The notes under the pieces were generated by a model. The model ran no database searches and was not told where the DNA came from. It saw only the letters and a list, made by a program, of their open reading frames with translations. A DNA stretch of 64,000 nt from Cryobacterium algoritolerans (GTDB lineage: Bacteria > Actinomycetota > Actinomycetes > Actinomycetales > Microbacteriaceae): assembly GCF_004402785.1 (NCBI RefSeq), contig NZ_SOFP01000023.1, positions 1-64,000 on the forward strand. Direction: 5' to 3'. The translations under genes and the position numbers were made by a program. Below, piece after piece: positions 37,012-45,132 of the stretch. Position 1 is the first letter of the stretch. Each line of letters begins with the position of its first letter.

Positions 37012-38487
37012 CTAATCGAGGAAGGGGTCGGGGAGGAGCGTGTACTTGGTCGAGAGATACTCGTGGATGCCCTCGAGCCCACCCTCGCGGCCCAGACCGG
37101 ACTGCTTGACCCCGCCGAACGGCGCCGCCGCGTTGGAGAGCACGCCGACGTTCAGGCCCATCATGCCCGTGTGCAGGCGCTCGATCATCCGGTGTCCGCG
37201 GGCGAGGTCCTGGGTGAACACATAGCCGACCAGGCCGTATTCGGTGTCGTTGGCGAGGCGGACGGCCTCGTCCTCGTCGTCGAACGAGGCGATTGCCAGC
37301 ACCGGCCCGAAGATCTCCTCGCGCAGGATGCCGCTGCCCGGCGCGACGCCCGAGATCACCGTGGGCTGATAGAACGTTCCCGGCCCGGCGATGGCGGACC
37401 CGCCGGTCAGCAGCGTCGCCCCCTTGTCGAGCGCGTCCCGCACGAGCGTGTCGGCCTTTTCAATGGCGGCCTCGTTGATCAGCGGGCCGACGCTGACACC
37501 TTCCTCGGTGCCGCGGCCGACCGTGAAGTCGGCGACCTTCTCGGTGACGCGGCGGGCGAATTCGTCGACGATGGACCGGTGCACGATGAACCGGTTGGCC
37601 GCGGTGCAGGCCTGGCCCACGTTGCGGAACTTCGCGGCGATCGCACCGGCGACGGCCTTGTCCAGGTCGGCGTCTTCGAAGACGACGAACGGGGCATTAC
37701 CGCCGAGCTCCATCGAGGTTCGCAGCACTCCCTGTGCGGACTGCTGGATCAGCTTCTGCCCAACCGACGTCGACCCGGTGAAGCTGAGCTTGCGCAGGCG
37801 CGGGTCGGCGATGATCGGCCCGGACACGGCGGCCGAGGACGAGGTCGTGATCACGTTCACGACTCCGGCCGGCAGGCCGACCTCCTCGAGCAGCCTGACA
37901 AAGAACAGGGTGGTCAGCGGGGTCAATTCGGCCGGCTTGATCACAACGGTGCAGCCCGCGGCGAGCGCCGGGGCGATCTTGCGGGTCGCCATGGCGAGCG
38001 GGAAGTTCCAGGGGGTGATCAGGAAGCACGGCCCGACCGGGTGCTGGGACACGATCATGCGCCCGGAGCCCTCCGGGTTGGTGCCGTAGCGGCCGGTGAT
38101 GCGTACGGCCTCCTCGCTGAACCAGCGCAGGAATTCGCCGCCGTAGGCCACCTCGCCATAGGCCTCGGCGAGCGGCTTGCCCATCTCGATGGTCATCAGC
38201 AGCGCAAACTGCTGTTTGCGCTCCTGCAGCAGGTCGAAGGCCCGGCGCAGGATCTCGCCACGCACCCGGGGCGGGGTGGCCGCCCAGCCGGCCTGCGCCG
38301 CGACGGCAGCGTCGAGGGCGGCTTCGCCATCCGCGACACCCGCGTCGGCGATCGTCTTGATGACCTTGCCGGTGGCCGGGTCGTGCACGGTCAGGGTGGC
38401 CCCATCGGCGGCCGGCACCCATTTGCCGTTGATGAACAGCTCATTGGGTATGTGCTGGAGCAGTTCGGCTTCGGTGACATGCGTCAT
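37012..38487 (-). CDS. gabD: Succinate-semialdehyde dehydrogenase (NAD(P))
   Basis: Oxidises succinate semialdehyde to succinate. The 491-residue protein is closest in pattern to GabD: LITPWNFPLAMATRKIAPAL, FTGSTSVGQKL, the catalytic Glu in MELGGNAPF, the nucleophile Cys in GQACTAANRF, and the C-terminal GREGGLEGIHEYL. The ATG at 38487 has GGGAG five bases upstream. The homoprotocatechuate pathway encoded at 41.8-47.8 kb ends in pyruvate plus succinate semialdehyde, so this enzyme is a plausible last step, although it also fits GABA or putrescine degradation from aguAB. Confidence 0.88.
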   Translation of the reverse strand: MTHVTEAELLQHIPNELFINGKWVPAADGATLTVHDPATGKVIKTIADAGVADGEAALDAAVAAQAGWAATPPRVRGEILRRAFDLLQERKQQFALLMTIEMGKPLAEAYGEVAYGGEFLRWFSEEAVRITGRYGTNPEGSGRMIVSQHPVGPCFLITPWNFPLAMATRKIAPALAAGCTVVIKPAELTPLTTLFFVRLLEEVGLPAGVVNVITTSSSAAVSGPIIADPRLRKLSFTGSTSVGQKLIQQSAQGVLRTSMELGGNAPFVVFEDADLDKAVAGAIAAKFRNVGQACTAANRFIVHRSIVDEFARRVTEKVADFTVGRGTEEGVSVGPLINEAAIEKADTLVRDALDKGATLLTGGSAIAGPGTFYQPTVISGVAPGSGILREEIFGPVLAIASFDDEDEAVRLANDTEYGLVGYVFTQDLARGHRMIERLHTGMMGLNVGVLSNAAAPFGGVKQSGLGREGGLEGIHEYLSTKYTLLPDPFLD

Positions 38488-38571
38488 AGGGTCTCCCATA
38501 CTTGTGTGTGCCCGTCGAGCGACGGTCGAATTCTATCCGGGGCCGTTCGGCAAACCGGCCGCGGCCCGGAT

Positions 38572-39216
38572 TCAGGACCAGGGCAACGGCAGGAGCATCC
38601 CGGCGGCCATGGCTATCATCGCCAGCGCCATGCTCACGTGCTGGGTCGCCTCCAGCCTGTCAGTAACGTCGCCTCCCCGCCACCCGGTGCGGCGTTTCGC
38701 CGCCCGCACGGCACCGGCCGCGAGGGCGACGGATGCCGCGACCACCAGCCAGCCCAGCAGCACGCCACTGCCGGTCCACGCCAGCCCGTGCCCGGAATGC
38801 CCCGCCGCGCCGGCTCCCGCCACCGCAGCTCCGGCGGCCGACCGCCCGGACGCTGACGCGACGGCCCCCGCACTTCCGCCGGGCCCACCGCCCGGCGTCG
38901 GGCCCGACAGCATCCCGGCCCACATCACCGCCATCAGCAACAGCGCCGCAGAGTGGTGGGCGGCCGCGACCCGCCGGCGTCGGTCGAGGAGCGCGAGGAG
39001 GGCGGCCCCGACCAGCACCGCCACCCAGACCAGAGGGCTGAGCAGGTGCACGTTCGGCAGGACCATGTCGACCGTGGAAGCGGCCATCACCACCATCGCG
39101 GGTGCAGCCGCGACGCTGCGCCCCGGCGTGCGGAGCGCCGCGAGCGCGCAGAAGGCAGCCAGGCCGGCCGCCGCTGCGGCGACAGCCATGCAGACGAAGA
39201 CCCAGATCGCGCTCAT
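38572..39216 (-). CDS. DUF5134-like membrane protein
   Basis: 214-residue protein with about six hydrophobic segments and a Gly/Ala/Ser-rich loop in the middle (about 105-140) containing HSGHG. Histidine and methionine residues cluster around the helices (VDMVLPNVHLL, AAHHSAALLLMAVMWAGM, QHVSMALAMIAMAAGM). This pattern resembles DUF5134 proteins of mycobacteria and other actinobacteria. The function is unknown; the His/Met pattern would suit a metal-related role, but that is conjecture. No strong ribosome site. Confidence 0.65.
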   Translation of the reverse strand: MSAIWVFVCMAVAAAAAGLAAFCALAALRTPGRSVAAAPAMVVMAASTVDMVLPNVHLLSPLVWVAVLVGAALLALLDRRRRVAAAHHSAALLLMAVMWAGMLSGPTPGGGPGGSAGAVASASGRSAAGAAVAGAGAAGHSGHGLAWTGSGVLLGWLVVAASVALAAGAVRAAKRRTGWRGGDVTDRLEATQHVSMALAMIAMAAGMLLPLPWS

Positions 39217-39259
39217 TGAGCACCAAGATAGGCCGGTCCGCCCCGTCCGCGTTGATTCT

Positions 39260-39295
39260 CGGCGCACGGCTGCGGCAACCGGCGCACGGCTGCGG
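39260..39295. repeat. Duplicated 16-base word upstream of the IclR gene
   Basis: CGGCGCACGGCTGCGG occurs at 39260-39275 and again at 39280-39295, separated by four bases, in the divergent region between the membrane protein and the IclR regulator. Could be a binding-site repeat or simple duplication. Confidence 0.5.
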
Positions 39296-39347
39296 CGATC
39301 TGCCGCAAGAGCGCGGGTCACCGTGAACCGGATGCGAGAATGACACG

Positions 39348-40073
39348 GTGTCGATCCAAACCAGCCAGACCGGCGCGAGCGCCGCGCCGCACTCGCAGAC
39401 CCTCTCCCGCGGCATCCGCGTGCTGGAGATCCTCGCCGATGCCGACCGCCCGCTGACCATCGCCGAGGTTGCCGCCGCCCTCGGAGTGCACCGGTCGATC
39501 GCCTACCGGATCCTCCGCACCCTGGAGGATCACGGCCTCGTGGTGCGGGATGCCGCCGGCGCCGTGCGCCTGGGCCCCCGGATGGCGGCGCTCGCCCGCG
39601 GTGTGTCCCGTGACCTGCAGGCCGCGGCGCTGCCCGAACTCACCAGGGTCGCCAACGAACTCGGGATGACGGCCTTCGTCGCCGTGCTCGACCGGCTCGA
39701 GGTCGTCACCCTGGTCAGCGTCGAGCCCCGGCAGGCGCAGGCGACCGTGGGCCAGCGGCCGGGGACCCGGCATCCGCTCGCCGTCGGCGCGCCGGGGATC
39801 GCCATCCAGTCTCTGCTCTCTCCGACCCAGTGGGCCGATCTCGGCGGCGACGCCGCCCGTCGCGCCGAGGCCGCGGCCATTGGCGCGCAGGGCTTCGCGA
39901 CGAGCCACGACGAGGTCATCCCCGGCCTGGCCTCCGTTGCCGTGCCGCTGCTCGTGCCGGGTGAACCGCCCGCCGCCCTCGCCGTGGTCTACCTGGCCGG
40001 GGCACGCCCGGCGGCCGAACTCGGCGCCCGCCTCCGCCTCGCCGCCGCGGCGATCACGGCCGGGATGCGCTAG
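39348..40073 (+). CDS. IclR-family transcriptional regulator of the aromatic cluster
   Basis: 241-residue regulator: winged helix-turn-helix at about 20-80 (TIAEVAAALGVHRSIAYRILRTLEDHGLV) and an IclR effector domain at about 90-240, shortened and lacking some conserved residues. The GTG start at 39348 is used. It precedes the MHS permease and the homoprotocatechuate genes, and IclR proteins often control aromatic catabolism, so it is a likely second regulator beside the GntR protein at 43310. Confidence 0.8.
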   Translation: MSIQTSQTGASAAPHSQTLSRGIRVLEILADADRPLTIAEVAAALGVHRSIAYRILRTLEDHGLVVRDAAGAVRLGPRMAALARGVSRDLQAAALPELTRVANELGMTAFVAVLDRLEVVTLVSVEPRQAQATVGQRPGTRHPLAVGAPGIAIQSLLSPTQWADLGGDAARRAEAAAIGAQGFATSHDEVIPGLASVAVPLLVPGEPPAALAVVYLAGARPAAELGARLRLAAAAITAGMR

Positions 40074-40137
40074 GCCGGCCGGTCCGGGCCGGGCCAGGTC
40101 ACGGTCCGGCTTCGGTCCCGCGCGACGCCACACATAA

Positions 40138-40154
40138 TATACGATTTGTGATAC
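40138..40154. promoter_or_regulatory. AT-rich motif upstream of the permease gene
   Basis: TATACGATTTGTGATAC, about 80 bases before the permease ATG, matches TATATGATTTGATAC at 41732-41746 before the FAH-RraA gene apart from a two-base gap and one substitution. Candidate operator for the cluster's GntR or IclR regulator, or a shared -10 region. Confidence 0.5.
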
Positions 40155-40234
40155 GTTCCTCCCAGATAGTGATGCAGGGCGCCGCCCACACCGCCGAACC
40201 GACTTCACCCGCACCGAATACAAGGGAGTATTCC

Positions 40235-41578
40235 ATGGCTCTGACGACCGAACCAACGAAAACGAACGCTAAACGACTCGAGGAACGACGCGTCCTCGTC
40301 GGCACCATGGTCGGAACCACGATCGAGTGGTATGACTTCTTCATCTACGCGCAGGCCGCCGGGCTCGTACTCGCCGGCCTCTACTTCGCCCCGCTCGGCA
40401 GCGACAACGCCGCGCTCGCCCAGCTCGTCGCCTGGGCCTCGATCGGAATCAGTTTCCTGTTCCGCCCGCTCGGCGCCATCGTCGCCGGGCACCTCGGCGA
40501 CCGGCTCGGCCGCAAGGCCATGCTCGTGGTCACCCTCGTGATGATGGGCGCGTCGACCGTGCTGATCGGCCTGCTGCCGACCTACGCCCAGATCGGCGTC
40601 GCGGCACCGCTACTGCTCATCCTGCTGCGCATCCTGCAGGGCTTCTCCGCCGGCGGCGAGTGGGGCGGCGCGGCACTCATGTCGGTCGAGCACGCACCAG
40701 ACAACAAGCGCGGATTCTTCGGCGCCTACCCGCAGATCGGCGTGCCGTCCGGGCTCATCCTCGCCACCGCCGTCATGCTCGTCGTGACCAACTCGATGAC
40801 CGAAGCGGCCTTCCTCGCCTGGGGCTGGCGAATCCCGTTCCTCCTCTCCGTTGTCCTGATCGGAATCGGCTACATCATCCGCCGCTCCGTCAACGAGAGC
40901 CCGGTCTTCACCGAACTCCAGGCGCGCAAGAAGGAGTCCGCCGCACCACTGAAGGAGCTCTTCGCGCACAACTGGCGCCAGGTCGTGCTCACCGCCCTCA
41001 TCTTCATCGCCAACAACGCCGCCGGCTACCTGCTGATCGCCTTCTTCTCCTCCTACGCCACCAAACCAGCCGAAGTCGGCGGACTGGGCATGGAGCGCTC
41101 CCCCGTGCTGCTGGCCAGCACGGTCGCCGCCGTCTTCTGGCTGGCAGCCACGATGTTCGGCGGGATCCTGTCCGACCGGATCGGCCGCATCCGCACCTTC
41201 CAGATCGGCTACGCCTGGCTCTTCGCCTGGGCGATCCCGATGTTCCTGCTGATCGACACGAAGAACATCGCGCTCTACGCGATCGCCCTGGTCGTACTCG
41301 CCGTCGGCCTCGGCCTGTCCTACGGCCCCCAGGCCGCGCTCTACGCCGAAATGTTCCCGGCCCACGTGCGCTACTCGGGCGTGTCGATCGGCTATGCCCT
41401 CGGCGCGATCCTCGGCGGGGCCTTCGCCCCGCTGATCGCCCAGCTGCTGCTCGACAAGACCAGCTGGTCACCCTCGATCGGCATCTACATCATGGTGCTC
41501 GCCGCCATTTCCTTCGCCGCGGTCTCCGTGGTCAAGGAAACGCGCGGAGTACACCTCGGGGTGTCCGCGCGCGACTAA
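40235..41578 (+). CDS. MFS transporter, MHS type, of the homoprotocatechuate cluster
   Basis: Proton symporter of 447 residues and about 12 helices with GTMVGTTIEWYDFFIYAQAAG, the loop motif GHLGDRLGRKAML and LRILQGFSAGGEWGGA. The ATG at 40235 has AAGGGAG upstream. Position between the IclR regulator and the ring-cleavage genes, and the operator-like motif shared with the next gene, suggest that it imports an aromatic acid such as hydroxyphenylacetate. The substrate is inferred only from context. Confidence 0.87.
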   Translation: MALTTEPTKTNAKRLEERRVLVGTMVGTTIEWYDFFIYAQAAGLVLAGLYFAPLGSDNAALAQLVAWASIGISFLFRPLGAIVAGHLGDRLGRKAMLVVTLVMMGASTVLIGLLPTYAQIGVAAPLLLILLRILQGFSAGGEWGGAALMSVEHAPDNKRGFFGAYPQIGVPSGLILATAVMLVVTNSMTEAAFLAWGWRIPFLLSVVLIGIGYIIRRSVNESPVFTELQARKKESAAPLKELFAHNWRQVVLTALIFIANNAAGYLLIAFFSSYATKPAEVGGLGMERSPVLLASTVAAVFWLAATMFGGILSDRIGRIRTFQIGYAWLFAWAIPMFLLIDTKNIALYAIALVVLAVGLGLSYGPQAALYAEMFPAHVRYSGVSIGYALGAILGGAFAPLIAQLLLDKTSWSPSIGIYIMVLAAISFAAVSVVKETRGVHLGVSARD

Positions 41579-41590
41579 CGGCAGACCGGC

Positions 41591-41650
41591 GGCAAGGAAC
41601 GGGGATAGGGGAACGGCCAGAACGCCGTTCCCCTACCCCCGTTCCTTGCC
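41591..41650. terminator. 26-base-pair hairpin after the permease
   Basis: Arms 41591-41616 and 41625-41650 pair with a single mismatch around an eight-base loop; the arm begins GGCAAGGAACGGGGATAGGG. A very stable terminator-like structure that separates permease transcription from the downstream operon. Confidence 0.85.
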
Positions 41651-41731
41651 CGTTGCCCGCCGGCCTGACCCGGGTGCGGCGGTCGCCCGGGAAGATTCTT
41701 CCCCGGTTTGATTGCCCCGCGACGCAGATCG

Positions 41732-41746
41732 TATATGATTTGATAC
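41732..41746. promoter_or_regulatory. AT-rich motif upstream of the FAH-RraA gene
   Basis: TATATGATTTGATAC (within the wider GTAT-N8-ATAC dyad at 41731-41746), 77 bases before the gene start. Counterpart of the motif at 40138-40154. Confidence 0.5.
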
Positions 41747-41822
41747 ATGCCGATCGAGTCGGCCGGCATACCCGAGCAGCGCAGACTTCACCGCTACGGG
41801 CTTTCAACCAGAGGAGTGTGGG

Positions 41823-43313
41823 ATGACCGACACCACCGAACCCCCCGAATCCACCGTCAGGGCGCTCGTTGGCGCCCGGCCGGGCAAGGTCATCGCCGTG
41901 CACATCAACTACCCGAGCCGCGCCGCGCAGCGGGGACGGGTGCCGGCCCAGCCGTCGTACTTCCTGAAGCCGGCCAGTTCGCTGGCCCTCTCCGGCGAGA
42001 TCGAACGCCCCGCAGGCACCGAGCTGCTCGCCTTCGAGGGTGAGATCGCCCTGATCATCGGCACGAGAGCACGCCGGGTCAACCCCGTCGAGGGCTGGAA
42101 CGCGGTCGCCGGGGTCACCGCCAGCAACGACTTCGGAGTCTACGACTTGCGTCACGCCGACAAGGGCTCCAACCTCCGCTCCAAGGGAGGCGACGGCTTC
42201 ACGCCGATCGGGCCGGCCGTGCTGCCGGCCGGCGAGGTCGACCCGACCGCGCTGCGCATCCGCACCTGGGTCAACGGCGTCCTCGCCCAGGAGGACACCA
42301 CCGGCACCCTGTATTTTCCGTTTGCTCGGCTCGTCGCCGACCTCTCCCAGCTGATCACCCTCGAACCGGGCGACATCATCCTGACCGGCACCCCGGCCGG
42401 CGCCTCGGTGGTGCGGCCGGGCGACGTCGTCGAAGTCGAGGTCGACGCCCCGACGGCGGTTCGGCCTCTGACCACGGGCCGGCTTCGCACCACCGTGGTC
42501 GAAGGCACCGTCCCCCTGGCCGGCTACGGCGCTGCACCGCTCATCGATGACCTGCAACGCACCGAGGCCTGGGGTTCACCGGAGGCCGCAGGGCTCGCTC
42601 CGCAGGCTCCCGCATTCGTTCTCACCGCAGCCCTGAAGGAGCGCATCAACAGCGTCGGCACCGCCACCCTGAGCGCTCAGCTGCGCAAGCGCGGCCTCAA
42701 CAACGTGTCGATCGACGGCCTCCGCTCGACCAGGCCAGACGCCCGACTCGTCGGCCGGGCGCGCACCCTGCGCTACCTGCCGAACCGGGAAGACCTGTTC
42801 GCGTCCCACGGCGGCGGCTACAACGCCCAGAAACGCGCCTTCGATTCACTCGGGCCCGACGACGTGATCGTGATGGAGGCCCGCGGTGAGCGCGGGACCG
42901 GCACGGTCGGCGACATCCTCGCCCTGCGCGCCCAGGTTCGCGGCGCCGCCGGGATCGTGACGGATGGCGGCGTGCGCGACCTCGCGGCCGTCACCGCACT
43001 CTCCATTCCCACCTACCACGCCGGCGGGCACCCGGCCGTGCTCGGCCGTCGCCACGTGCCCTGGGACACCGACCTGGCCATCGCCTGCGGCGGCGCCGCG
43101 GTGCAGCCGGGTGACGTGATCGTCGGCGACGCCGACGGCCTGCTCGTGATCCCGCCGCACCTGGTCGAGGAGGTCGTCGCCTCCGCCATCGAACAGGAAC
43201 GCGAGGAGAGCTTCATCGCCGAGATGGTCGCCGCCGGCCAGGGCGTCGACGGGCTGTACCCGATGAACGCGGACTGGAAGGCCCGCTACCGCACCTGGCA
43301 CGAGGAGAGATGA
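41823..43313 (+). CDS. Fusion of fumarylacetoacetate-hydrolase (HpaG-type) and RraA-type aldolase domains
   Basis: 496 residues. The N-terminal domain (about 10-245) is a fumarylacetoacetate-hydrolase fold with PSYFLKPASSL, the metal-binding FEGEIALIIG and NDFGVYDLRHADKG, and DIILTGTPAG. HpaG proteins of this fold isomerise and decarboxylate homoprotocatechuate ring-cleavage products. The C-terminal domain (about 265-495) is RraA/HMG-aldolase-like, with TVGDILALRA, GIVTDGGVRD and GDVIVGDADGLLVIP. RraA-type enzymes can cleave or decarboxylate oxo-acids. The two activities would suit consecutive pathway steps. GAGGAG lies upstream; the TGA overlaps the GntR start. Confidence 0.85.
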   Translation: MTDTTEPPESTVRALVGARPGKVIAVHINYPSRAAQRGRVPAQPSYFLKPASSLALSGEIERPAGTELLAFEGEIALIIGTRARRVNPVEGWNAVAGVTASNDFGVYDLRHADKGSNLRSKGGDGFTPIGPAVLPAGEVDPTALRIRTWVNGVLAQEDTTGTLYFPFARLVADLSQLITLEPGDIILTGTPAGASVVRPGDVVEVEVDAPTAVRPLTTGRLRTTVVEGTVPLAGYGAAPLIDDLQRTEAWGSPEAAGLAPQAPAFVLTAALKERINSVGTATLSAQLRKRGLNNVSIDGLRSTRPDARLVGRARTLRYLPNREDLFASHGGGYNAQKRAFDSLGPDDVIVMEARGERGTGTVGDILALRAQVRGAAGIVTDGGVRDLAAVTALSIPTYHAGGHPAVLGRRHVPWDTDLAIACGGAAVQPGDVIVGDADGLLVIPPHLVEEVVASAIEQEREESFIAEMVAAGQGVDGLYPMNADWKARYRTWHEER

Positions 43314-43993
43314 TGACCGTTTCGACGGACTCGGCCACGGTCGGCCTGAGCAAGGCGCAGCTGGCCCACCAGTGGATCAGGTCGCGGATCAGCGACGGCA
43401 CCTTCAGCCCCGGCTACCGCCTGGTGCTCGGCCAGATCGCCCGCGAACTCGACGTCAGCGCGGTCCCCGTGCGGGAGGCCATCCGCCTGCTCGAGGCCGA
43501 GGGCCTGGTCACCTTCGAGCGCAATATCGGCGCACAGGTCGCGATGCTCGACGCCACGGAGTATGTGCACACGATGCAGACACTCAGCCTCGTCGAGGGC
43601 TACGCCACCGCCCTCGCCGCGCCCGTCCTCAACGCGGACACGCTCGAACGCGCCAGGCGGATCAACGCGGAAATGGCCGACTGCCTCGACCACTTCGACC
43701 CGGCCAGCTTCACCCGGCTCAATCTCGAGTTCCACTCCACCCTGTTCGAGGCCTGCCCTAACCCGCACCTGCTCGACCTCGTGCACCGCGGCTGGAGCAG
43801 ACTCAGCGCCCTCCGCGACTCCATCTTCAGCTTCGTGCCGGGCCGCGCCCACGAATCCGTCGCCGAGCACACCGCCCTGCTCGACCTGATCGAGGACGGG
43901 GGCGACCCGCTGCAGGTCGAACTCGCCGCGCGCAACCACCGCCTCGGCACCCTCGACGCCTTCCTCGCCCGCCAGAAGGCCCCCAGTCCGTAG
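43310..43993 (+). CDS. GntR-family regulator, FCD type
   Basis: 227-residue regulator with an N-terminal winged helix (about 15-75: PGYRLVLGQIARELDVSAVPVREAIRLLEAEGLV) and an all-helical FCD ligand domain (about 85-220) carrying the usual metal/ligand histidines and acidic residues (NLEFHSTLFEAC, SVAEHTALLDLI). It is translated from an ATG overlapping the preceding stop, so it is co-transcribed with the catabolic genes it probably controls. Ring-cleavage intermediates or hydroxyphenylacetate are likely effectors. Confidence 0.85.
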   Translation: MMTVSTDSATVGLSKAQLAHQWIRSRISDGTFSPGYRLVLGQIARELDVSAVPVREAIRLLEAEGLVTFERNIGAQVAMLDATEYVHTMQTLSLVEGYATALAAPVLNADTLERARRINAEMADCLDHFDPASFTRLNLEFHSTLFEACPNPHLLDLVHRGWSRLSALRDSIFSFVPGRAHESVAEHTALLDLIEDGGDPLQVELAARNHRLGTLDAFLARQKAPSP

Positions 43994-44044
43994 CCCGGTG
44001 GTCGAGCCGGTCGGGACCCCCGCGATCTCGACAGGCGCGATCTC

Positions 44045-44122
44045 GACAGGCTCGATCACGGAACGACAGGCTCGATCACGGAACGACAGGCTCGATCACG
44101 GAACGACAGGCTCGATCACCGG
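44045..44122. repeat. Tandem 20-base repeat in the aromatic operon
   Basis: GACAGGCTCGATCACGGAAC is repeated exactly at 44045-44064, 44065-44084 and 44085-44104, with a partial fourth copy to about 44122. Degenerate copies (GATCTCGACAGGC) flank it. The word contains the GACAGGCTCGA element common in Microbacteriaceae intergenic repeats. It fills the 176-base gap between the GntR gene and the DapA-type gene. Confidence 0.9.
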
Positions 44123-44169
44123 CGGCTCGATCACCGACCATTCATCCACAGTCCCGAAGGGAACACCCA

Positions 44170-45129
44170 TTGAAGTTCCGCAGTGACCCCAGCCAGATCA
44201 AGGGCTCCATCGCGCCCCTCATGACGCCGTTCACGGCCGACGGCGCCGTCGACCATGCCGGCCTGGCCAACCTCGTCAACTGGCAGCTGGCCTCCGGCAC
44301 CCACGGCATCTCGCTCGGCGGGTCGACCGGGGAACCGAGCTCGCAGAGCATCCGCGAGCGCGCCGCAGCGATCCGCACCGCGGCCGAGGCCATCGGCGAC
44401 CGGGTGCCGTTCATGCCCGGCACCGGGTCGGCCAAGCTCGACGAGACCCTCAAGCTGACATCCGCCGCCCGGGATGCCGGCGTCGACGCCGCCCTGATCA
44501 TCACCCCGTACTACGCCCGGCCCACCCAGGAGGCCCTCTACGTCTGGTACAAGACGGTGGCCGAGGAGTTCCCCGACCTGCCGATCGTGGCCTACAACGT
44601 GCCCAGCCGTACCGCCGTGGACATCGCCCCGGAGACCATCGCCCGGCTCTACCACGATTTCGACAACTTCGTCGGGGTCAAGGAGACCACCAAGGACTTC
44701 GAGCATTTCTCCAGGGTGCTGCACCTCTGCGGAAAGGAACTCCTGGTCTGGAGCGGAATCGAGCTGCTTTGCCTGCCGCTGCTCGCGCTCGGCGGCGTCG
44801 GCCTGATCAGCGCCACCTCCAATATCGCTCCCGTCGCGCACGTGGAGCTGTACAACGCATGGGTTGCCGGCGATCTCGACCGGGCCCGCGAGATCCATTA
44901 CGGCCTGCACCCCCTCGTCGACCTGCTCTTCGTCGAGACCAATCCGGCGCCGGGCAAGTGGGTCCTCGAGCAGCGCGGCCTGATCGCATCCGGCTTCGTT
45001 CGCCCACCGCTGATCACCCCCACGGATGCCGGACTCGTCACCATGAGGCGGTTCCTGGCCGCCGGCGAGCAGTACCTCTCCCCCGTCGACGGTTTCACCA
45101 TCGACGGCTTCAGCAAGGCAGGAGCCTGA
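44170..45129 (+). CDS. Dihydrodipicolinate synthase/N-acetylneuraminate lyase-family aldolase
   Basis: Class I aldolase of 319 residues. The Schiff-base Lys171 lies in FVGVKETTKD, the proton-relay Tyr142 in IVAYNVPSRTAV, and the carboxylate-binding GGSTGEPSS near residue 50. The gene is embedded between the FAH-RraA and HpaE genes, not among lysine genes. It therefore probably acts on a homoprotocatechuate intermediate, for example cleaving 4-hydroxy-2-oxoheptanedioate to pyruvate and succinate semialdehyde in place of HpaI; this is inference. The start is a TTG at 44170 with AAGGGA seven bases upstream, an uncommon start codon. Confidence 0.82.
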   Translation: MKFRSDPSQIKGSIAPLMTPFTADGAVDHAGLANLVNWQLASGTHGISLGGSTGEPSSQSIRERAAAIRTAAEAIGDRVPFMPGTGSAKLDETLKLTSAARDAGVDAALIITPYYARPTQEALYVWYKTVAEEFPDLPIVAYNVPSRTAVDIAPETIARLYHDFDNFVGVKETTKDFEHFSRVLHLCGKELLVWSGIELLCLPLLALGGVGLISATSNIAPVAHVELYNAWVAGDLDRAREIHYGLHPLVDLLFVETNPAPGKWVLEQRGLIASGFVRPPLITPTDAGLVTMRRFLAAGEQYLSPVDGFTIDGFSKAGA

Positions 45130-45132
45130 CCC

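Noticed and set aside
44045-44122. Possible CRISPR array
   Set aside because: Repeats are directly adjacent with no spacers, and no cas gene is present.
44170-45129. Lysine-pathway dihydrodipicolinate synthase (dapA)
   Set aside because: It has the family active site, but it is embedded in an aromatic catabolic operon without lysine genes, so a catabolic aldolase role is more likely.
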